A stretch of 64,000 nucleotides of DNA, from the NCBI RefSeq assembly GCF_029623755.1, contig NZ_CP121106.1:2360352-2424351 (forward strand), written 5' to 3'. Source of the stretch: Altererythrobacter sp. CAU 1644. Its GTDB lineage: Bacteria; Pseudomonadota; Alphaproteobacteria; Sphingomonadales; Sphingomonadaceae. The position numbers and the translations under genes are program-made. The stretch's first letter is position 1, and each line of letters begins with the position of its first letter. Below are positions 1-7,852 of the stretch, piece by piece. A model generated the notes under the pieces. The model saw only the letters and a list, made by a program, of their open reading frames with translations. It made no database searches and had not been told where the DNA came from.

Positions 1-126
1 GACATCGCTGCAGCCGCCAAGAAGGCTGGCGTGACGACTGTCGTGTTCGATCGCGGCGGGTTCCTGTTCCATGGTCGCGTCAAGGCGCTGGCCGATGCCG
101 CTCGCGAAGGCGGGCTGGAGTTCTGA
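1..126 (+). CDS. rplR: 50S ribosomal protein L18, 3' end only
   Basis: This is the last 41 codons of a gene that begins before the window; the frame runs from base 1 to a TGA at 124-126. The residues ending in AREGGLEF match the C-terminus of L18, the large-subunit protein that binds 5S rRNA. The next gene, rpsE, follows in the canonical spc-operon order. The stop overlaps the first of two possible ATG starts of rpsE (TGATGATGG), which suggests translational coupling. Identity rests on the short C-terminal sequence plus operon position. Confidence 0.9.
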
Positions 127-998
127 TGATGGCAGACGAAAAGAAAAACGAAGAAGCTCAGGTCGAAGAGTCCGCAGCCACCGAAGCTCCCGCTGAGGAA
201 GCCCAGGCTGAAGCTGCTCCGGCCGAAGAAGCGAAGACCGAAGAAGTCGTCGCTGAAGCCGAGACCGAGCATGCCGTGACCAAGGAAGAACCGGCGGTCG
301 CCGATACGCCGTCCGAAGCTGCCGACAACCAGTCGCCGGCCCAGGGCGCCGAAGGTCAGCCGCAGGAACGCCAGGGCCGGGGCGGCCGTGGTGGCAACCG
401 TGACGGTGGCCGTGGCCGTGGCCGTGGTCGTGACGATCGTCGTGGTCGCCGCGAGGAAGAAGATGACGGCATCATCGAGAAGCTCGTCCACATCAACCGC
501 GTCTCGAAGACGGTGAAGGGCGGTAAGCGCTTCGGTTTCGCTGCGCTGGTCGTCGTGGGTGACGGCTCGGGCCGCGTCGGCTTTGGTCATGGCAAGGCAC
601 GCGAAGTGCCGGAAGCCATCACCAAGGCGACCGCTGCTGCGCGCAAGAAGATGATCCGCGTCCCGCTCAAGGAAGGCCGCACGCTGCATCACGACGGCCG
701 CGGCCGCTTCGGGGCCGGCAAGGTCACCGTTCGCACCGCGCCTCCGGGTACCGGCATCATCGCCGGTGGTCCGATGCGTGCCGTGTTCGAGAGCCTCGGC
801 GTGGCCGACGTTGTGACCAAGTCGGTCGGAACCTCGAACCCCTACAACATGATCCGCGCCACCTTTGACGCGCTCGCCAACCAGTCTTCGCCGAAGTCGG
901 TTGCCCAGCGTCGTGGCAAGAAGGTCGCCGACCTTCTCGGTCGTGGCGGTGCCAGCGAAGCCGAGGCGGAAGCCGAAGCCGCTGCTATCGTGGAGTAA
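126..998 (+). CDS. rpsE: 30S ribosomal protein S5 with a long N-terminal extension
   Basis: S5 is a small-subunit protein involved in decoding accuracy and mRNA entry. The recognisable S5 core starts around residue 113 ([14 protein letters not shown]) and carries the usual glycine-rich double-stranded RNA-binding and C-terminal S5 domains. At 290 aa it is far longer than the roughly 165 aa of E. coli S5. Residues 1-80 are almost entirely Glu/Ala/Pro, residues 84-110 are an Arg-Gly-Gly tract ([15 protein letters not shown]), and the C-terminus ends in a short Glu/Ala tail. Two ATG codons (126 and 129) are possible starts; the first overlaps the rplR stop. Extended S5 proteins occur in sphingomonads, but this combination of an acidic and an RGG segment is striking. 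Confidence 0.96.
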   Translation: MMADEKKNEEAQVEESAATEAPAEEAQAEAAPAEEAKTEEVVAEAETEHAVTKEEPAVADTPSEAADNQSPAQGAEGQPQERQGRGGRGGNRDGGRGRGRGRDDRRGRREEEDDGIIEKLVHINRVSKTVKGGKRFGFAALVVVGDGSGRVGFGHGKAREVPEAITKATAAARKKMIRVPLKEGRTLHHDGRGRFGAGKVTVRTAPPGTGIIAGGPMRAVFESLGVADVVTKSVGTSNPYNMIRATFDALANQSSPKSVAQRRGKKVADLLGRGGASEAEAEAEAAAIVE

Positions 999-1003
999 GT
1001 TAG

Positions 1004-1189
1004 ATGGCTGACAAGAAAACCATCAAGATCAAGCAGATCGGTTCGCCGATCCGCCGTCCCGAGAGCCAGAAGAAGATCCTCATTGGTCTCGGGCTCAACA
1101 AGATGCACAAGATCGTCGAACGCCAGGACACCCCCGAGGTGCGCGGTGCGATCGCCAAGATCCCGCATCTGGTTGAAGTGATCGACTAA
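1004..1189 (+). CDS. rpmD: 50S ribosomal protein L30
   Basis: The 61-aa product has the typical bacterial L30 size and core ([11 protein letters not shown], then LGLNKMHK). L30 is a small globular protein of the large subunit. The gene lies 5 nt after rpsE in the expected spc order. Its TAA stop abuts the ATG of the next, unexpected, small ORF with no intervening base. Confidence 0.97.
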   Translation: MADKKTIKIKQIGSPIRRPESQKKILIGLGLNKMHKIVERQDTPEVRGAIAKIPHLVEVID

Positions 1190-1423
1190 ATGCAAAGCAC
1201 TCGGATTGCCCTGCGCGAAATTCTCCGTCTGGAGGAGCAGGGTGATTGGGGAGCGGTTGAAAGTAAGTCTCTTGAGCTCGCGAAGGCAGTTGCAACAGGC
1301 GAGTGCGAAGATCCGCCAGCCGAAATTTATCGTTACATTGATGATTTCGATATTCGGCAAGAAGACGATCGCTACGGAGACATGCAACGTGCGGACCTTC
1401 GAAAATTCTTGGGTCTGCAATAA
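1190..1423 (+). CDS. Hypothetical 77-aa protein between rpmD and rplO
   Basis: I do not recognise this protein. The ATG follows the rpmD stop directly (taaATG) and the frame runs 77 codons to a TAA, then rplO begins 36 nt later. It is acidic and predicted helical (LREILRLEEQGDWGAVESKS), contains no cysteine pairs, signal peptide or membrane segment, and uses more A/T at third positions than the flanking ribosomal genes. L30 and L15 genes are normally adjacent, so this looks like an insertion into the operon, co-transcribed with highly expressed genes. It could be a recently acquired or lineage-specific gene; a non-coding spacer is less likely given the intact frame and coupled start. Confidence 0.6.
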   Translation: MQSTRIALREILRLEEQGDWGAVESKSLELAKAVATGECEDPPAEIYRYIDDFDIRQEDDRYGDMQRADLRKFLGLQ

Positions 1424-1459
1424 TTGAAGCGCGAACAAAGCGAAAGCGAGTGCAAAACT

Positions 1460-1984
1460 ATGAAACTTAACGATATTCGTGACAACGAAGGCGCCCGCAA
1501 GGGTCGCATCCGCGTCGGCCGTGGCATCGGCTCGGGCAAGGGCAAGACCGCTGGTCGCGGCCAGAAGGGCCAGAAGAGCCGTTCGGGCGTTGCCATCAAG
1601 GGCTTCGAAGGCGGCCAGATGCCGCTGCACATGCGCCTGCCGAAGCGCGGCTTCAACAACCCGTTCGGCAAGGACTACGCCGAAGTGAACGTGGGCATGG
1701 TCCAGAAGTTCATCGACGCCAAGAAGCTTGATGCCAAGAAGGACATCACCGAAGAAGCCCTGCGCGAAGCAGGCCTGGTTCGTGGCGGCAAGGACGGCGT
1801 GCGTCTTCTCGGCAAGGGCGAGCTCAAGGCCAAGGCCAAGTTCGTCGTGACCGGCGCCACCAAGGGTGCGATTGCAGTGGTCGAAAAGGCCGGCGGCAGC
1901 GTCGAAGTAGCCGCTCCGGCCACGCCCGAGCACGAAAAGAAGGCTGCTCGCGCGGAAGCCAACAAGGCCGCGAAAGCCAAGTAA
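1460..1984 (+). CDS. rplO: 50S ribosomal protein L15
   Basis: L15 is a late-assembly large-subunit protein. The ATG at 1460 gives the classical start [14 protein letters not shown], followed by the Gly-rich [19 protein letters not shown] segment that threads into 23S rRNA. An in-frame TTG upstream at 1424 would add 12 non-conserved residues, so I prefer 1460. The 174-aa product is a little longer than usual because of a Lys/Ala-rich tail after about residue 150. secY follows after 104 nt, as in the standard spc operon. Confidence 0.96.
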   Translation: MKLNDIRDNEGARKGRIRVGRGIGSGKGKTAGRGQKGQKSRSGVAIKGFEGGQMPLHMRLPKRGFNNPFGKDYAEVNVGMVQKFIDAKKLDAKKDITEEALREAGLVRGGKDGVRLLGKGELKAKAKFVVTGATKGAIAVVEKAGGSVEVAAPATPEHEKKAARAEANKAAKAK

Positions 1985-2088
1985 TCGAAGAAATCGGGGA
2001 GTGGGGGTTCGACATCGGGCTACCCGCTCCCTATTTAACCTTTCCGAGCCGGGAGGGTCCGGCGACGAGTTAGGGCATTAGAAGTTCC

Positions 2089-3453
2089 ATGGCATCACGC
2101 GCCGACAGCATCGCGAGCAATCTCAGTCTCGCCAATTTCTCCAAGGCCACCGAGCTGAAGAACCGCATCTGGTTCACCATCGGTGCGCTGATCGTCTTCC
2201 GCTTCCTGAGCTTCGTTCCGCTGCCGGGCATCAACCCGATCGCGCTGCGTGATCTCGCGGACGTGACGAGCGGCGGTATCGTCGACATGTTCAACATGTT
2301 CACCGGCGGCAGCCTCGAGCGCATGAGCCTCATCGCCCTCGGCGTGATGCCCTACATCACCGCCTCGATCGTGGTGCAGATGGCCGCCGCGCTGCATCCC
2401 ACGCTCGCCGCGCTCAAGAAAGAGGGCGCCTCGGGGCGGCAGAAGCTCAACCAGTACACCCGCTATGGCACCGTGTTCCTGTGCGTGATCCAGGGCTGGT
2501 TCCTGGCTTCGGGCCTTGAAAGCTTCGCCAATTCGCAGGGCATCCAGGCGGTCGTGCAGCCGGGCTACATGTTCCGCGTCGGCGCGGTCATCAGCCTCGT
2601 CGGCGGCACCATGTTCCTCCTCTGGCTGGGTGAGCAGATCACCAGCCGCGGCATCGGCAACGGCGTTTCGCTGATCATCATGGCGGGCATCGTCGCCCAG
2701 TTCCCGACCTTCACCGCGAACTTGTTCGAGGGTGGTCGCACGGGCTCGATCGCGCCCGGCATTATCATCGGTTTCATCGTGATGATCGTTGTCCTGATCC
2801 TGCTGATCTCGTTCTTCGAGCGGGCCCAGCGCCGGTTGCTTATCCAGTATCCCAAGCGCGCCACACAGCGCGGCATGATGCAGGCCGATCGTTCGCACCT
2901 TCCGCTGAAGCTCAACACGGCCGGCGTTATTCCGCCGATCTTCGCGAGCTCCTTGCTGCTGTTGCCGCTGACGATTTCGCAGTTCGCCGGGAATTCGGTG
3001 AACACGGACAGCACGACCGGTTCGATAATCGTGACGCTGAACCAGTACCTCGCGCACGGTCAGCCGCTCTACATGACGCTCTATGCCATCGGCATCATCT
3101 TCTTCTGCTTCTTCTACACCGCCGTCGTCTTCAACCCCGAAGAGACCGCAGAGAACCTGAAGAAGAACGGCGGCTTCATTCCCGGCATCCGGCCGGGCAA
3201 GCGTACCTCGGATTATCTCGATTATGTCCTGACCCGCATCACCGTGGTCGGCGCGATCTATCTGACTATCGTCTGTGTTGTGCCGGAGTACATGATCGCC
3301 CAAACCGGCATTCCGCTGTTCCTCGGCGGAACCAGCCTGCTGATCGTGGTCAACGTGACTGTCGATACGATCAGCCAGATCCAGTCGCACCTGCTGGCGC
3401 ACCAGTATGGCGACCTGATCAAGAAGGCGAAACTGAAGGGTCGGATGCGCTAG
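2089..3453 (+). CDS. secY: Preprotein translocase subunit SecY
   Basis: SecY forms the protein-conducting channel of the inner membrane with SecE and SecG. The 454-aa product has ten hydrophobic segments. Recognisable are the N-terminal helix (IWFTIGALIVFRFLSF), the plug region near residues 60-75, and the cytoplasmic C5 loop with PGIRPGKRTSDYLDYVLTR around residue 365 that contacts SecA and the ribosome. Length and gene order (after rplO, before adk) are normal. Confidence 0.98.
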   Translation: MASRADSIASNLSLANFSKATELKNRIWFTIGALIVFRFLSFVPLPGINPIALRDLADVTSGGIVDMFNMFTGGSLERMSLIALGVMPYITASIVVQMAAALHPTLAALKKEGASGRQKLNQYTRYGTVFLCVIQGWFLASGLESFANSQGIQAVVQPGYMFRVGAVISLVGGTMFLLWLGEQITSRGIGNGVSLIIMAGIVAQFPTFTANLFEGGRTGSIAPGIIIGFIVMIVVLILLISFFERAQRRLLIQYPKRATQRGMMQADRSHLPLKLNTAGVIPPIFASSLLLLPLTISQFAGNSVNTDSTTGSIIVTLNQYLAHGQPLYMTLYAIGIIFFCFFYTAVVFNPEETAENLKKNGGFIPGIRPGKRTSDYLDYVLTRITVVGAIYLTIVCVVPEYMIAQTGIPLFLGGTSLLIVVNVTVDTISQIQSHLLAHQYGDLIKKAKLKGRMR

Positions 3454-3486
3454 GCGGCATCGCAAATTGGTTGGGGGTAGTTTGCT

Positions 3487-4131
3487 GTGAACATCATTCT
3501 TCTCGGACCTCCGGGCGCAGGCAAGGGAACGCAAAGCGCGCGGCTCGTCGAGCACCATGGCATGCGCCAGCTTTCGACCGGTGACATGCTGCGGGCCGCA
3601 GTGAAGGCCGGCACGCCGGTTGGAATCAAGGCCAAGGCGGTGATGGATCGCGGCGAGCTGGTTTCCGACGAAATCGTGTCCGAGCTGATCGACGCCGAAC
3701 TGACCGCGATGGGCCCTGATGTTGGCGCAATCTTCGACGGCTATCCGCGCACCGAAGTCCAGGCCGAAATGCTCGACGGCTTGCTGAACAAGCATGGCCG
3801 CACGCTCGATCACGTGATCGAACTCGAGGTCGACATCGACGCACTGGTCGAGCGCATTACCGGCCGTTTTTCCTGCGGCGATTGCGGGGCCTTGTACCAC
3901 GATACAGCCAACCCGCCGGCGAAGGATGGGGTGTGCGACGAGTGTGGCTCGACCGAATTCAAACGCCGTCCCGATGACAACGAAGAGACCGTGCGCACGC
4001 GTATGGTCGAGTATCGCGCCAAAACCGCGCCGATCCTCCCGGGCTACGAAGCGCGCGGGATCGTCCGCCGGGTGGATGGCATGGCGAGCATCGAGGAAGT
4101 AACCGCCGCGATCGACGAGATCCTCGGCTAG
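3487..4131 (+). CDS. adk: Adenylate kinase, zinc-LID type
   Basis: Adenylate kinase catalyses ATP + AMP = 2 ADP in the cytoplasm. The start is a GTG (3487) giving MNIILLGPPGAGKGTQ, the P-loop at residues 7-15; DGYPRT follows at about 84. The LID domain is the long form with four cysteines at 130, 133, 150 and 153 (CGDC...CDEC), the arrangement that binds structural zinc in many Gram-positive and some alphaproteobacterial enzymes. Gene position after secY is conserved across bacteria. Confidence 0.98.
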   Translation: MNIILLGPPGAGKGTQSARLVEHHGMRQLSTGDMLRAAVKAGTPVGIKAKAVMDRGELVSDEIVSELIDAELTAMGPDVGAIFDGYPRTEVQAEMLDGLLNKHGRTLDHVIELEVDIDALVERITGRFSCGDCGALYHDTANPPAKDGVCDECGSTEFKRRPDDNEETVRTRMVEYRAKTAPILPGYEARGIVRRVDGMASIEEVTAAIDEILG

Positions 4132-4199
4132 CAACGGCATTTCGCTGGCAGTGGGTTGCGCGTTGCGGTGGCTTTCAACCGCCGGTTCTTTGTCCTAGA

Positions 4200-4216
4200 C
4201 CTCCCTTCCAAGGAGG
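4200..4216 (+). promoter_or_regulatory. Hairpin that can mask the ribosome-binding site of the 4227 gene
   Basis: The leader contains CCTCC (4200-4204) and GGAGG (4212-4216) separated by 7 nt, so the Shine-Dalgarno sequence AAGGAGGG that sits 10 nt before the ATG at 4227 can pair with an anti-SD copy just upstream. Such an arrangement can repress translation until unfolded by temperature, a ribosome or a protein. The pairing is seen; the regulatory role is inferred. Confidence 0.35.
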
Positions 4217-4226
4217 GATCTTCGCC

Positions 4227-4904
4227 ATGAAAAACTACGTTGCCGGCCTGGTCGTGCCGCTGCTTCTTGCCGCTTCTAACGCACGCGCAGAGGTCGTCGC
4301 GCAGGACGATGACAGCTTCGTCACGCGCGACACGGCCGTTGTTGCAACCGATCCCAAGGCGACATGGCTGGCGCTCATTTCCCCTGGCAAGTGGTGGAAC
4401 TCGGCGCACACCTGGTCGGGTGATGCAGCCAATATGACGCTCAGGCCACAGGCAGGAGGCTGCTTCTGCGAGAAGATCCCCGAAGACCCCACTGCCGACC
4501 GTGTGACGCTCGAAGGGAGTGTCGAACACATGCGGGTAATCCAGGCCTTCCCCGAAAAGGTCCTGCGCATGCGTGGCGGGCTTGGCCCTCTGCAGAGCGA
4601 ACCGGCAGACGGCGTGCTCACGATTGTCCTTTCCGAAGCGGAGGAGGGCACCCGGATCGTGTGGGAATATGTGGTCGGCGGCGCCATGCGCTACGAGAAG
4701 GCAGTGATCTCCAAGGCGGTCGATGGCGTTATGACCCAGCAGCTCGACGGGCTGGCCGCCCTCTTGGGGCGGCTCGACAAGCCGTCCGTGGCTGCAGAGG
4801 AACAAGAGGGCGCGACGGGCGAAGAGAGCGATGCCGGGGAAGCCCCCGCCGATGGCCCGGAGCCAACGCTGGAAGAGGCGATCGACGCCCTCGTGGACGA
4901 TTGA
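4227..4904 (+). CDS. Secreted SRPBCC/START-like domain protein
   Basis: The 225-aa product starts with a signal peptide (KNYVAGLVVPLLLAASNARA, cleavage around residue 21). The body resembles the SRPBCC ligand-binding fold found in AHSA1/polyketide cyclase-like proteins: an early WLALISPGKWWNSAHTW segment, central strands (CFCEKIP, VLRMRGGLGPLQ, GVLTIVLSEAEEGTRIVWEY) and a long C-terminal helix (VDGVMTQQLDGLAALL). The last 40 residues are acidic and low-complexity. Ligand is unknown. It separates adk from rpsM, so it sits in the middle of the ribosomal super-operon although its product is predicted periplasmic. Confidence 0.7.
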   Translation: MKNYVAGLVVPLLLAASNARAEVVAQDDDSFVTRDTAVVATDPKATWLALISPGKWWNSAHTWSGDAANMTLRPQAGGCFCEKIPEDPTADRVTLEGSVEHMRVIQAFPEKVLRMRGGLGPLQSEPADGVLTIVLSEAEEGTRIVWEYVVGGAMRYEKAVISKAVDGVMTQQLDGLAALLGRLDKPSVAAEEQEGATGEESDAGEAPADGPEPTLEEAIDALVDD

Positions 4905-5231
4905 TTGCACCGCGCCGATGCGCGACAATGCACATGGTTTTGACCGCGCCGCGACTTGGCGGTAGGATAGGTTGAAATCCACCGTATGCGACCCATATCG
5001 GCCGCACGCGGTCGAACGCGCGCTTCCCCTGTTGACGCAGGGGGAGAATCGCACTAAGCGCGCCTTCATTCGACACGTTCGAACAAAGTCCGGCAGGCGG
5101 CAGCCAATGTGCGCGCCAACCGGGCTTTTTGCCGTTGAAGCGTAAAGCGTCGGCGGTCGAGCGGGTTGAGCAAACCGCTATGAGATAGGGGCGGCCCCGC
5201 TGTCGGTCCCCTGTGGAGCATGGAGAAGTAA
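4905..5231 (+). other. 327-bp gap before rpsM holding a likely promoter
   Basis: No convincing reading frame is seen. The stretch probably carries a new promoter for rpsM-rpsK-rpoA-rplQ, because the SRPBCC gene interrupts the operon. The best candidate is listed separately at 5032-5060. A GGAG just before the GTG at 5232 is the rpsM ribosome-binding site. Confidence 0.5.
5032..5060 (+). promoter_or_regulatory. Candidate sigma-70 promoter for rpsM operon
   Basis: TTGACG at 5032-5037 fits the alphaproteobacterial -35 consensus (TTGAC). With a 17-nt spacer the -10 would be TAAGCG at 5055-5060, a weak match. It lies 170 bp before rpsM in an otherwise empty gap. Position and -35 are supportive; the -10 is not strong. 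Confidence 0.3.
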
Positions 5232-5600
5232 GTGGCTCGTATTGCCGGGGTAAATATCCCCACCAACAAGCGCGTTATCATCGCGCTGACCTACATTCAC
5301 GGAATCGGTCGTACCACCGCCGTGGAAATCGCCAACAAGCTGGGCATCGATCACAGCCGTCGCGTTCAGGATCTGTCGGACGAGGAAGTCCTGCGCATCC
5401 GTGAAACGATCGACGCCGATTACACGGTGGAAGGTGACCTGCGTCGCAACACCGCGATGAACATCAAGCGCCTGATGGACCTTCGTTCCTATCGCGGCCT
5501 GCGTCATCGTAACGGCCTGCCCGTTCGCGGACAGCGCACGCACACCAATGCCCGTACCCGCAAGGGTAAGGCGAAGCCCATCGCCGGGAAGAAGAAGTAA
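5232..5600 (+). CDS. rpsM: 30S ribosomal protein S13
   Basis: The 122-aa product is full length for S13, the head protein that contacts the P-site tRNA and bridges to the large subunit. It starts at GTG 5232 ([20 protein letters not shown]) after a GGAG ribosome-binding site. The C-terminal basic tail ([19 protein letters not shown]) is the tRNA-contacting extension. The order rpsM-rpsK-rpoA-rplQ is the alpha operon without rpsD, as is usual in alphaproteobacteria. Confidence 0.97.
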   Translation: MARIAGVNIPTNKRVIIALTYIHGIGRTTAVEIANKLGIDHSRRVQDLSDEEVLRIRETIDADYTVEGDLRRNTAMNIKRLMDLRSYRGLRHRNGLPVRGQRTHTNARTRKGKAKPIAGKKK

Positions 5601-5659
5601 GCCGCGGGGCCTGCCCCAAAGCTTTTCCCTTCTCTCGATAGTAAAGAGGAATACGAACC

Positions 5660-6049
5660 ATGGCACGCGAACCCGCCAAAGTACGGCGCCGTGACAAGAA
5701 GAACATCAGCAGCGGCGTTGCGCATATCAACGCCAGCTTCAACAACACCATGATCACCATCACCGATGCGCAGGGCAATGCGATCAGCTGGTCCAGCGCC
5801 GGCATGATGGGGTTCAAGGGCAGCCGCAAGTCGACGCCGTATGCAGCACAGGTTGCTGCTGACGACGCCGGCAAGAAGGCCGCCGAACACGGTGTGCGCA
5901 CTCTCGAAGTCGAAGTGAAGGGCCCGGGTTCGGGTCGTGAGAGCGCGCTGCGCGGTCTCGCCGCTGTCGGCTTCAACATCACGTCGATCCGCGACGTGAC
6001 GCCGATCCCGCATAACGGGGTGAGGCCGTCCAAGCGCCGTCGCGTCTGA
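5660..6049 (+). CDS. rpsK: 30S ribosomal protein S11
   Basis: S11 is a platform protein of the small subunit near the E site. The 129-aa product has the conserved [19 protein letters not shown] block (residues 22-40) and the basic C-terminus [12 protein letters not shown]. Length is standard. It lies 59 nt after rpsM with its own ribosome-binding site (AAGAGG) before the ATG. Confidence 0.97.
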   Translation: MAREPAKVRRRDKKNISSGVAHINASFNNTMITITDAQGNAISWSSAGMMGFKGSRKSTPYAAQVAADDAGKKAAEHGVRTLEVEVKGPGSGRESALRGLAAVGFNITSIRDVTPIPHNGVRPSKRRRV

Positions 6050-6062
6050 TCCGAACCTGCCG

Positions 6063-6085
6063 GGCGGCACCTTCGGGTTGCCGCC
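6063..6085 (+). terminator. GC-rich hairpin between rpsK and rpoA
   Basis: GGCGGCACC-TTCG-GGTTGCCGCC forms a stem with a single bulge and a stable TTCG tetraloop, followed by TGTTTCTC. It sits inside the operon 70 nt before rpoA. It could be a partial terminator/attenuator or an mRNA processing or stabilising element that sets rpoA expression relative to the ribosomal genes. Weak T-tract, so full termination is unlikely. Confidence 0.4.
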
Positions 6086-6155
6086 TGTTTCTCGGACCGG
6101 ACGTGCTCTCCAGCGCCGCCGGTCCCGTCCGTTTTTAGAACCCTAGGGGAAATCC

Positions 6156-7211
6156 ATGTCCGTCAATATGAAGAACTGGCAGGAACTTAAGAAACCCAAC
6201 ACGCTCGACATCAAGGAAGGCGGCGACAAGGGTCGCAAGGCGACTTTCGTGGCCGAGCCGCTCGAGCGTGGCTTTGGCCTTACGCTGGGCAACGCGCTGC
6301 GCCGCGTCCTCCTCAGCTCGCTTCAGGGCGGGGCCATCACCTCGATCAAGATCGAGAACGTGCTGCACGAATTCTCCTCGCTTGCTGGCGTGCGCGAAGA
6401 CGTGACCGATATCGTCCTCAACGTGAAGCAGATCGCCCTCAAGATGGAAGGCGAAGGCCCCAAGCGCCTGCAGCTCTCGGCCACCGGCCCGGGCGAGGTG
6501 AAGGCTGGCGACATCGCCGTTTCGGGCGATATCGAGGTCATGAACAAGGATCTCGTGATCTGCCACCTCGACGAAGGCGCGACGCTCAACATGGAGCTCA
6601 CTGCCGACACCGGTAAGGGCTATGTTCCCGCCGTGCAGAACCGTCCGGTGGATGCGCCGATCGGCCTGATCCCGGTCGACTCGCTCTATTCGCCGGTTCG
6701 CCAGGTGAGCTACAAGGTAGAGAACGCCCGCGTCGGGCAGGAGCTCGACTACGACAAGCTCTCGCTGACCATCGAAACCGACGGCACCGTCACCCCGGAA
6801 GATGCGATCGCCTATGCCGCGCGCATCCTGCAGGACCAGCTGACGCTGTTCGTCCACTTCGAAGACGGCATCCCGCAGCCACAGTCGGCTATGATCGGTC
6901 AGGCTGCTGCCCCGCAGGAAGACGACGCCAACCAGCTCAACCGTTACCTGCTCAAGAAGGTCGACGAGCTTGAGCTGTCGGTCCGTTCGGCCAACTGCCT
7001 CAAGAACGACAACATCATCTACATCGGCGATCTGGTCCAGAAGACCGAGGCCGAGATGCTGCGCACGCCGAATTTCGGCCGCAAGTCGCTCAACGAGATC
7101 AAGGAAGTGCTCTCCAGCATGGGTCTGCGCCTCGGCATGGACATCCCCGGCTGGCCGCCTGAGAACATCGAGGAAATGGCCAAGAAGCTCGAACAGGAGC
7201 TGCTGGGCTAA
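6156..7211 (+). CDS. rpoA: RNA polymerase alpha subunit
   Basis: The 351-aa product has the N-terminal dimerisation domain (residues about 20-235, with [20 protein letters not shown]) and the C-terminal domain (about 260-340, with [23 protein letters not shown] and [14 protein letters not shown]) that contacts UP elements and activators. ATG 6156 gives [15 protein letters not shown]; the ATG four codons later (6168) is the start used by many alphaproteobacterial homologs and cannot be excluded. Length is slightly above the usual 335-340 aa owing to both ends. Confidence 0.98.
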   Translation: MSVNMKNWQELKKPNTLDIKEGGDKGRKATFVAEPLERGFGLTLGNALRRVLLSSLQGGAITSIKIENVLHEFSSLAGVREDVTDIVLNVKQIALKMEGEGPKRLQLSATGPGEVKAGDIAVSGDIEVMNKDLVICHLDEGATLNMELTADTGKGYVPAVQNRPVDAPIGLIPVDSLYSPVRQVSYKVENARVGQELDYDKLSLTIETDGTVTPEDAIAYAARILQDQLTLFVHFEDGIPQPQSAMIGQAAAPQEDDANQLNRYLLKKVDELELSVRSANCLKNDNIIYIGDLVQKTEAEMLRTPNFGRKSLNEIKEVLSSMGLRLGMDIPGWPPENIEEMAKKLEQELLG

Positions 7212-7301
7212 CACCTCGCACGGGGCATGGGCCGGACCCCTTAATCCGGCCCGGATCGGGCTACCTCACACGGGCCCCCTACGAACGAAGGATGAAGTAA
7301 A

Positions 7302-7727
7302 ATGCGTCACGGTATTTCGCAGCGCAAGCTGGGCCGCAAGTCGGGCCACCGCAAGGCCCTGTTCCGCAACATGGCTGCCGCGCTGATCAAGCACGAGCAG
7401 ATCCAGACAACGCTGCCCAAGGCGAAGGAACTGCGCCCCTATGTCGAGAAGCTGATCACGCTGGCCAAGCGTGGCGGCCTTTCGAACCGTCGCCTGGCCA
7501 TGAGCCGCCTCGGTGACGAGACGCAGCTCAAGAAGCTGTTCGACGTTCTGGCCGAGCGTTTCGGTGATCGCGACGGCGGCTACACCCGCATCATCAAGGC
7601 CGGCTATCGCGAGAGCGACGCTGCGCAGATGGCGATCATCGAATTCGTCGACCGCGACATGGACGCCAAGGGCCAGGATTCGGGCCCGGTCATGAACGAC
7701 GACGAGGAAGAATTCGAAGACGCGTAA
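7302..7727 (+). CDS. rplQ: 50S ribosomal protein L17
   Basis: L17 lines the outside of the peptide exit tunnel. The 141-aa product begins [20 protein letters not shown], the conserved L17 N-terminus, and ends in a short acidic tail ([10 protein letters not shown]) typical of alphaproteobacteria. It is the last gene of the ribosomal operon and is followed within 30 nt by a strong terminator. Confidence 0.97.
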   Translation: MRHGISQRKLGRKSGHRKALFRNMAAALIKHEQIQTTLPKAKELRPYVEKLITLAKRGGLSNRRLAMSRLGDETQLKKLFDVLAERFGDRDGGYTRIIKAGYRESDAAQMAIIEFVDRDMDAKGQDSGPVMNDDEEEFEDA

Positions 7728-7756
7728 GCGCACCGAGTTCCGAAGGAATTCCTGAA

Positions 7757-7789
7757 GGGCGGTTGCACTGCGGTGCGGCCGCCCTTTTT
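7757..7789 (+). terminator. Rho-independent terminator of the ribosomal operon
   Basis: The stem GGGCGGTTGCAC / GTGCGGCCGCCC with a TGCG loop is followed by TTTTT. It lies 30 nt after the rplQ stop and is the natural end of the spc/alpha super-operon transcript. Confidence 0.85.
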
Positions 7790-7852
7790 CCATGGCTGCT
7801 TGACAGAACCTCGGGCCCGGACGAGTTTTCGCTGTGAGAGGGGAAATGCCTT

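Noticed and set aside
2095..4140. Very long open frame on the minus strand opposite secY and adk
   Set aside because: Its composition (His/Asp/Arg-rich) is the mirror of GC-rich codon bias in the real genes; secY and adk are unmistakable.
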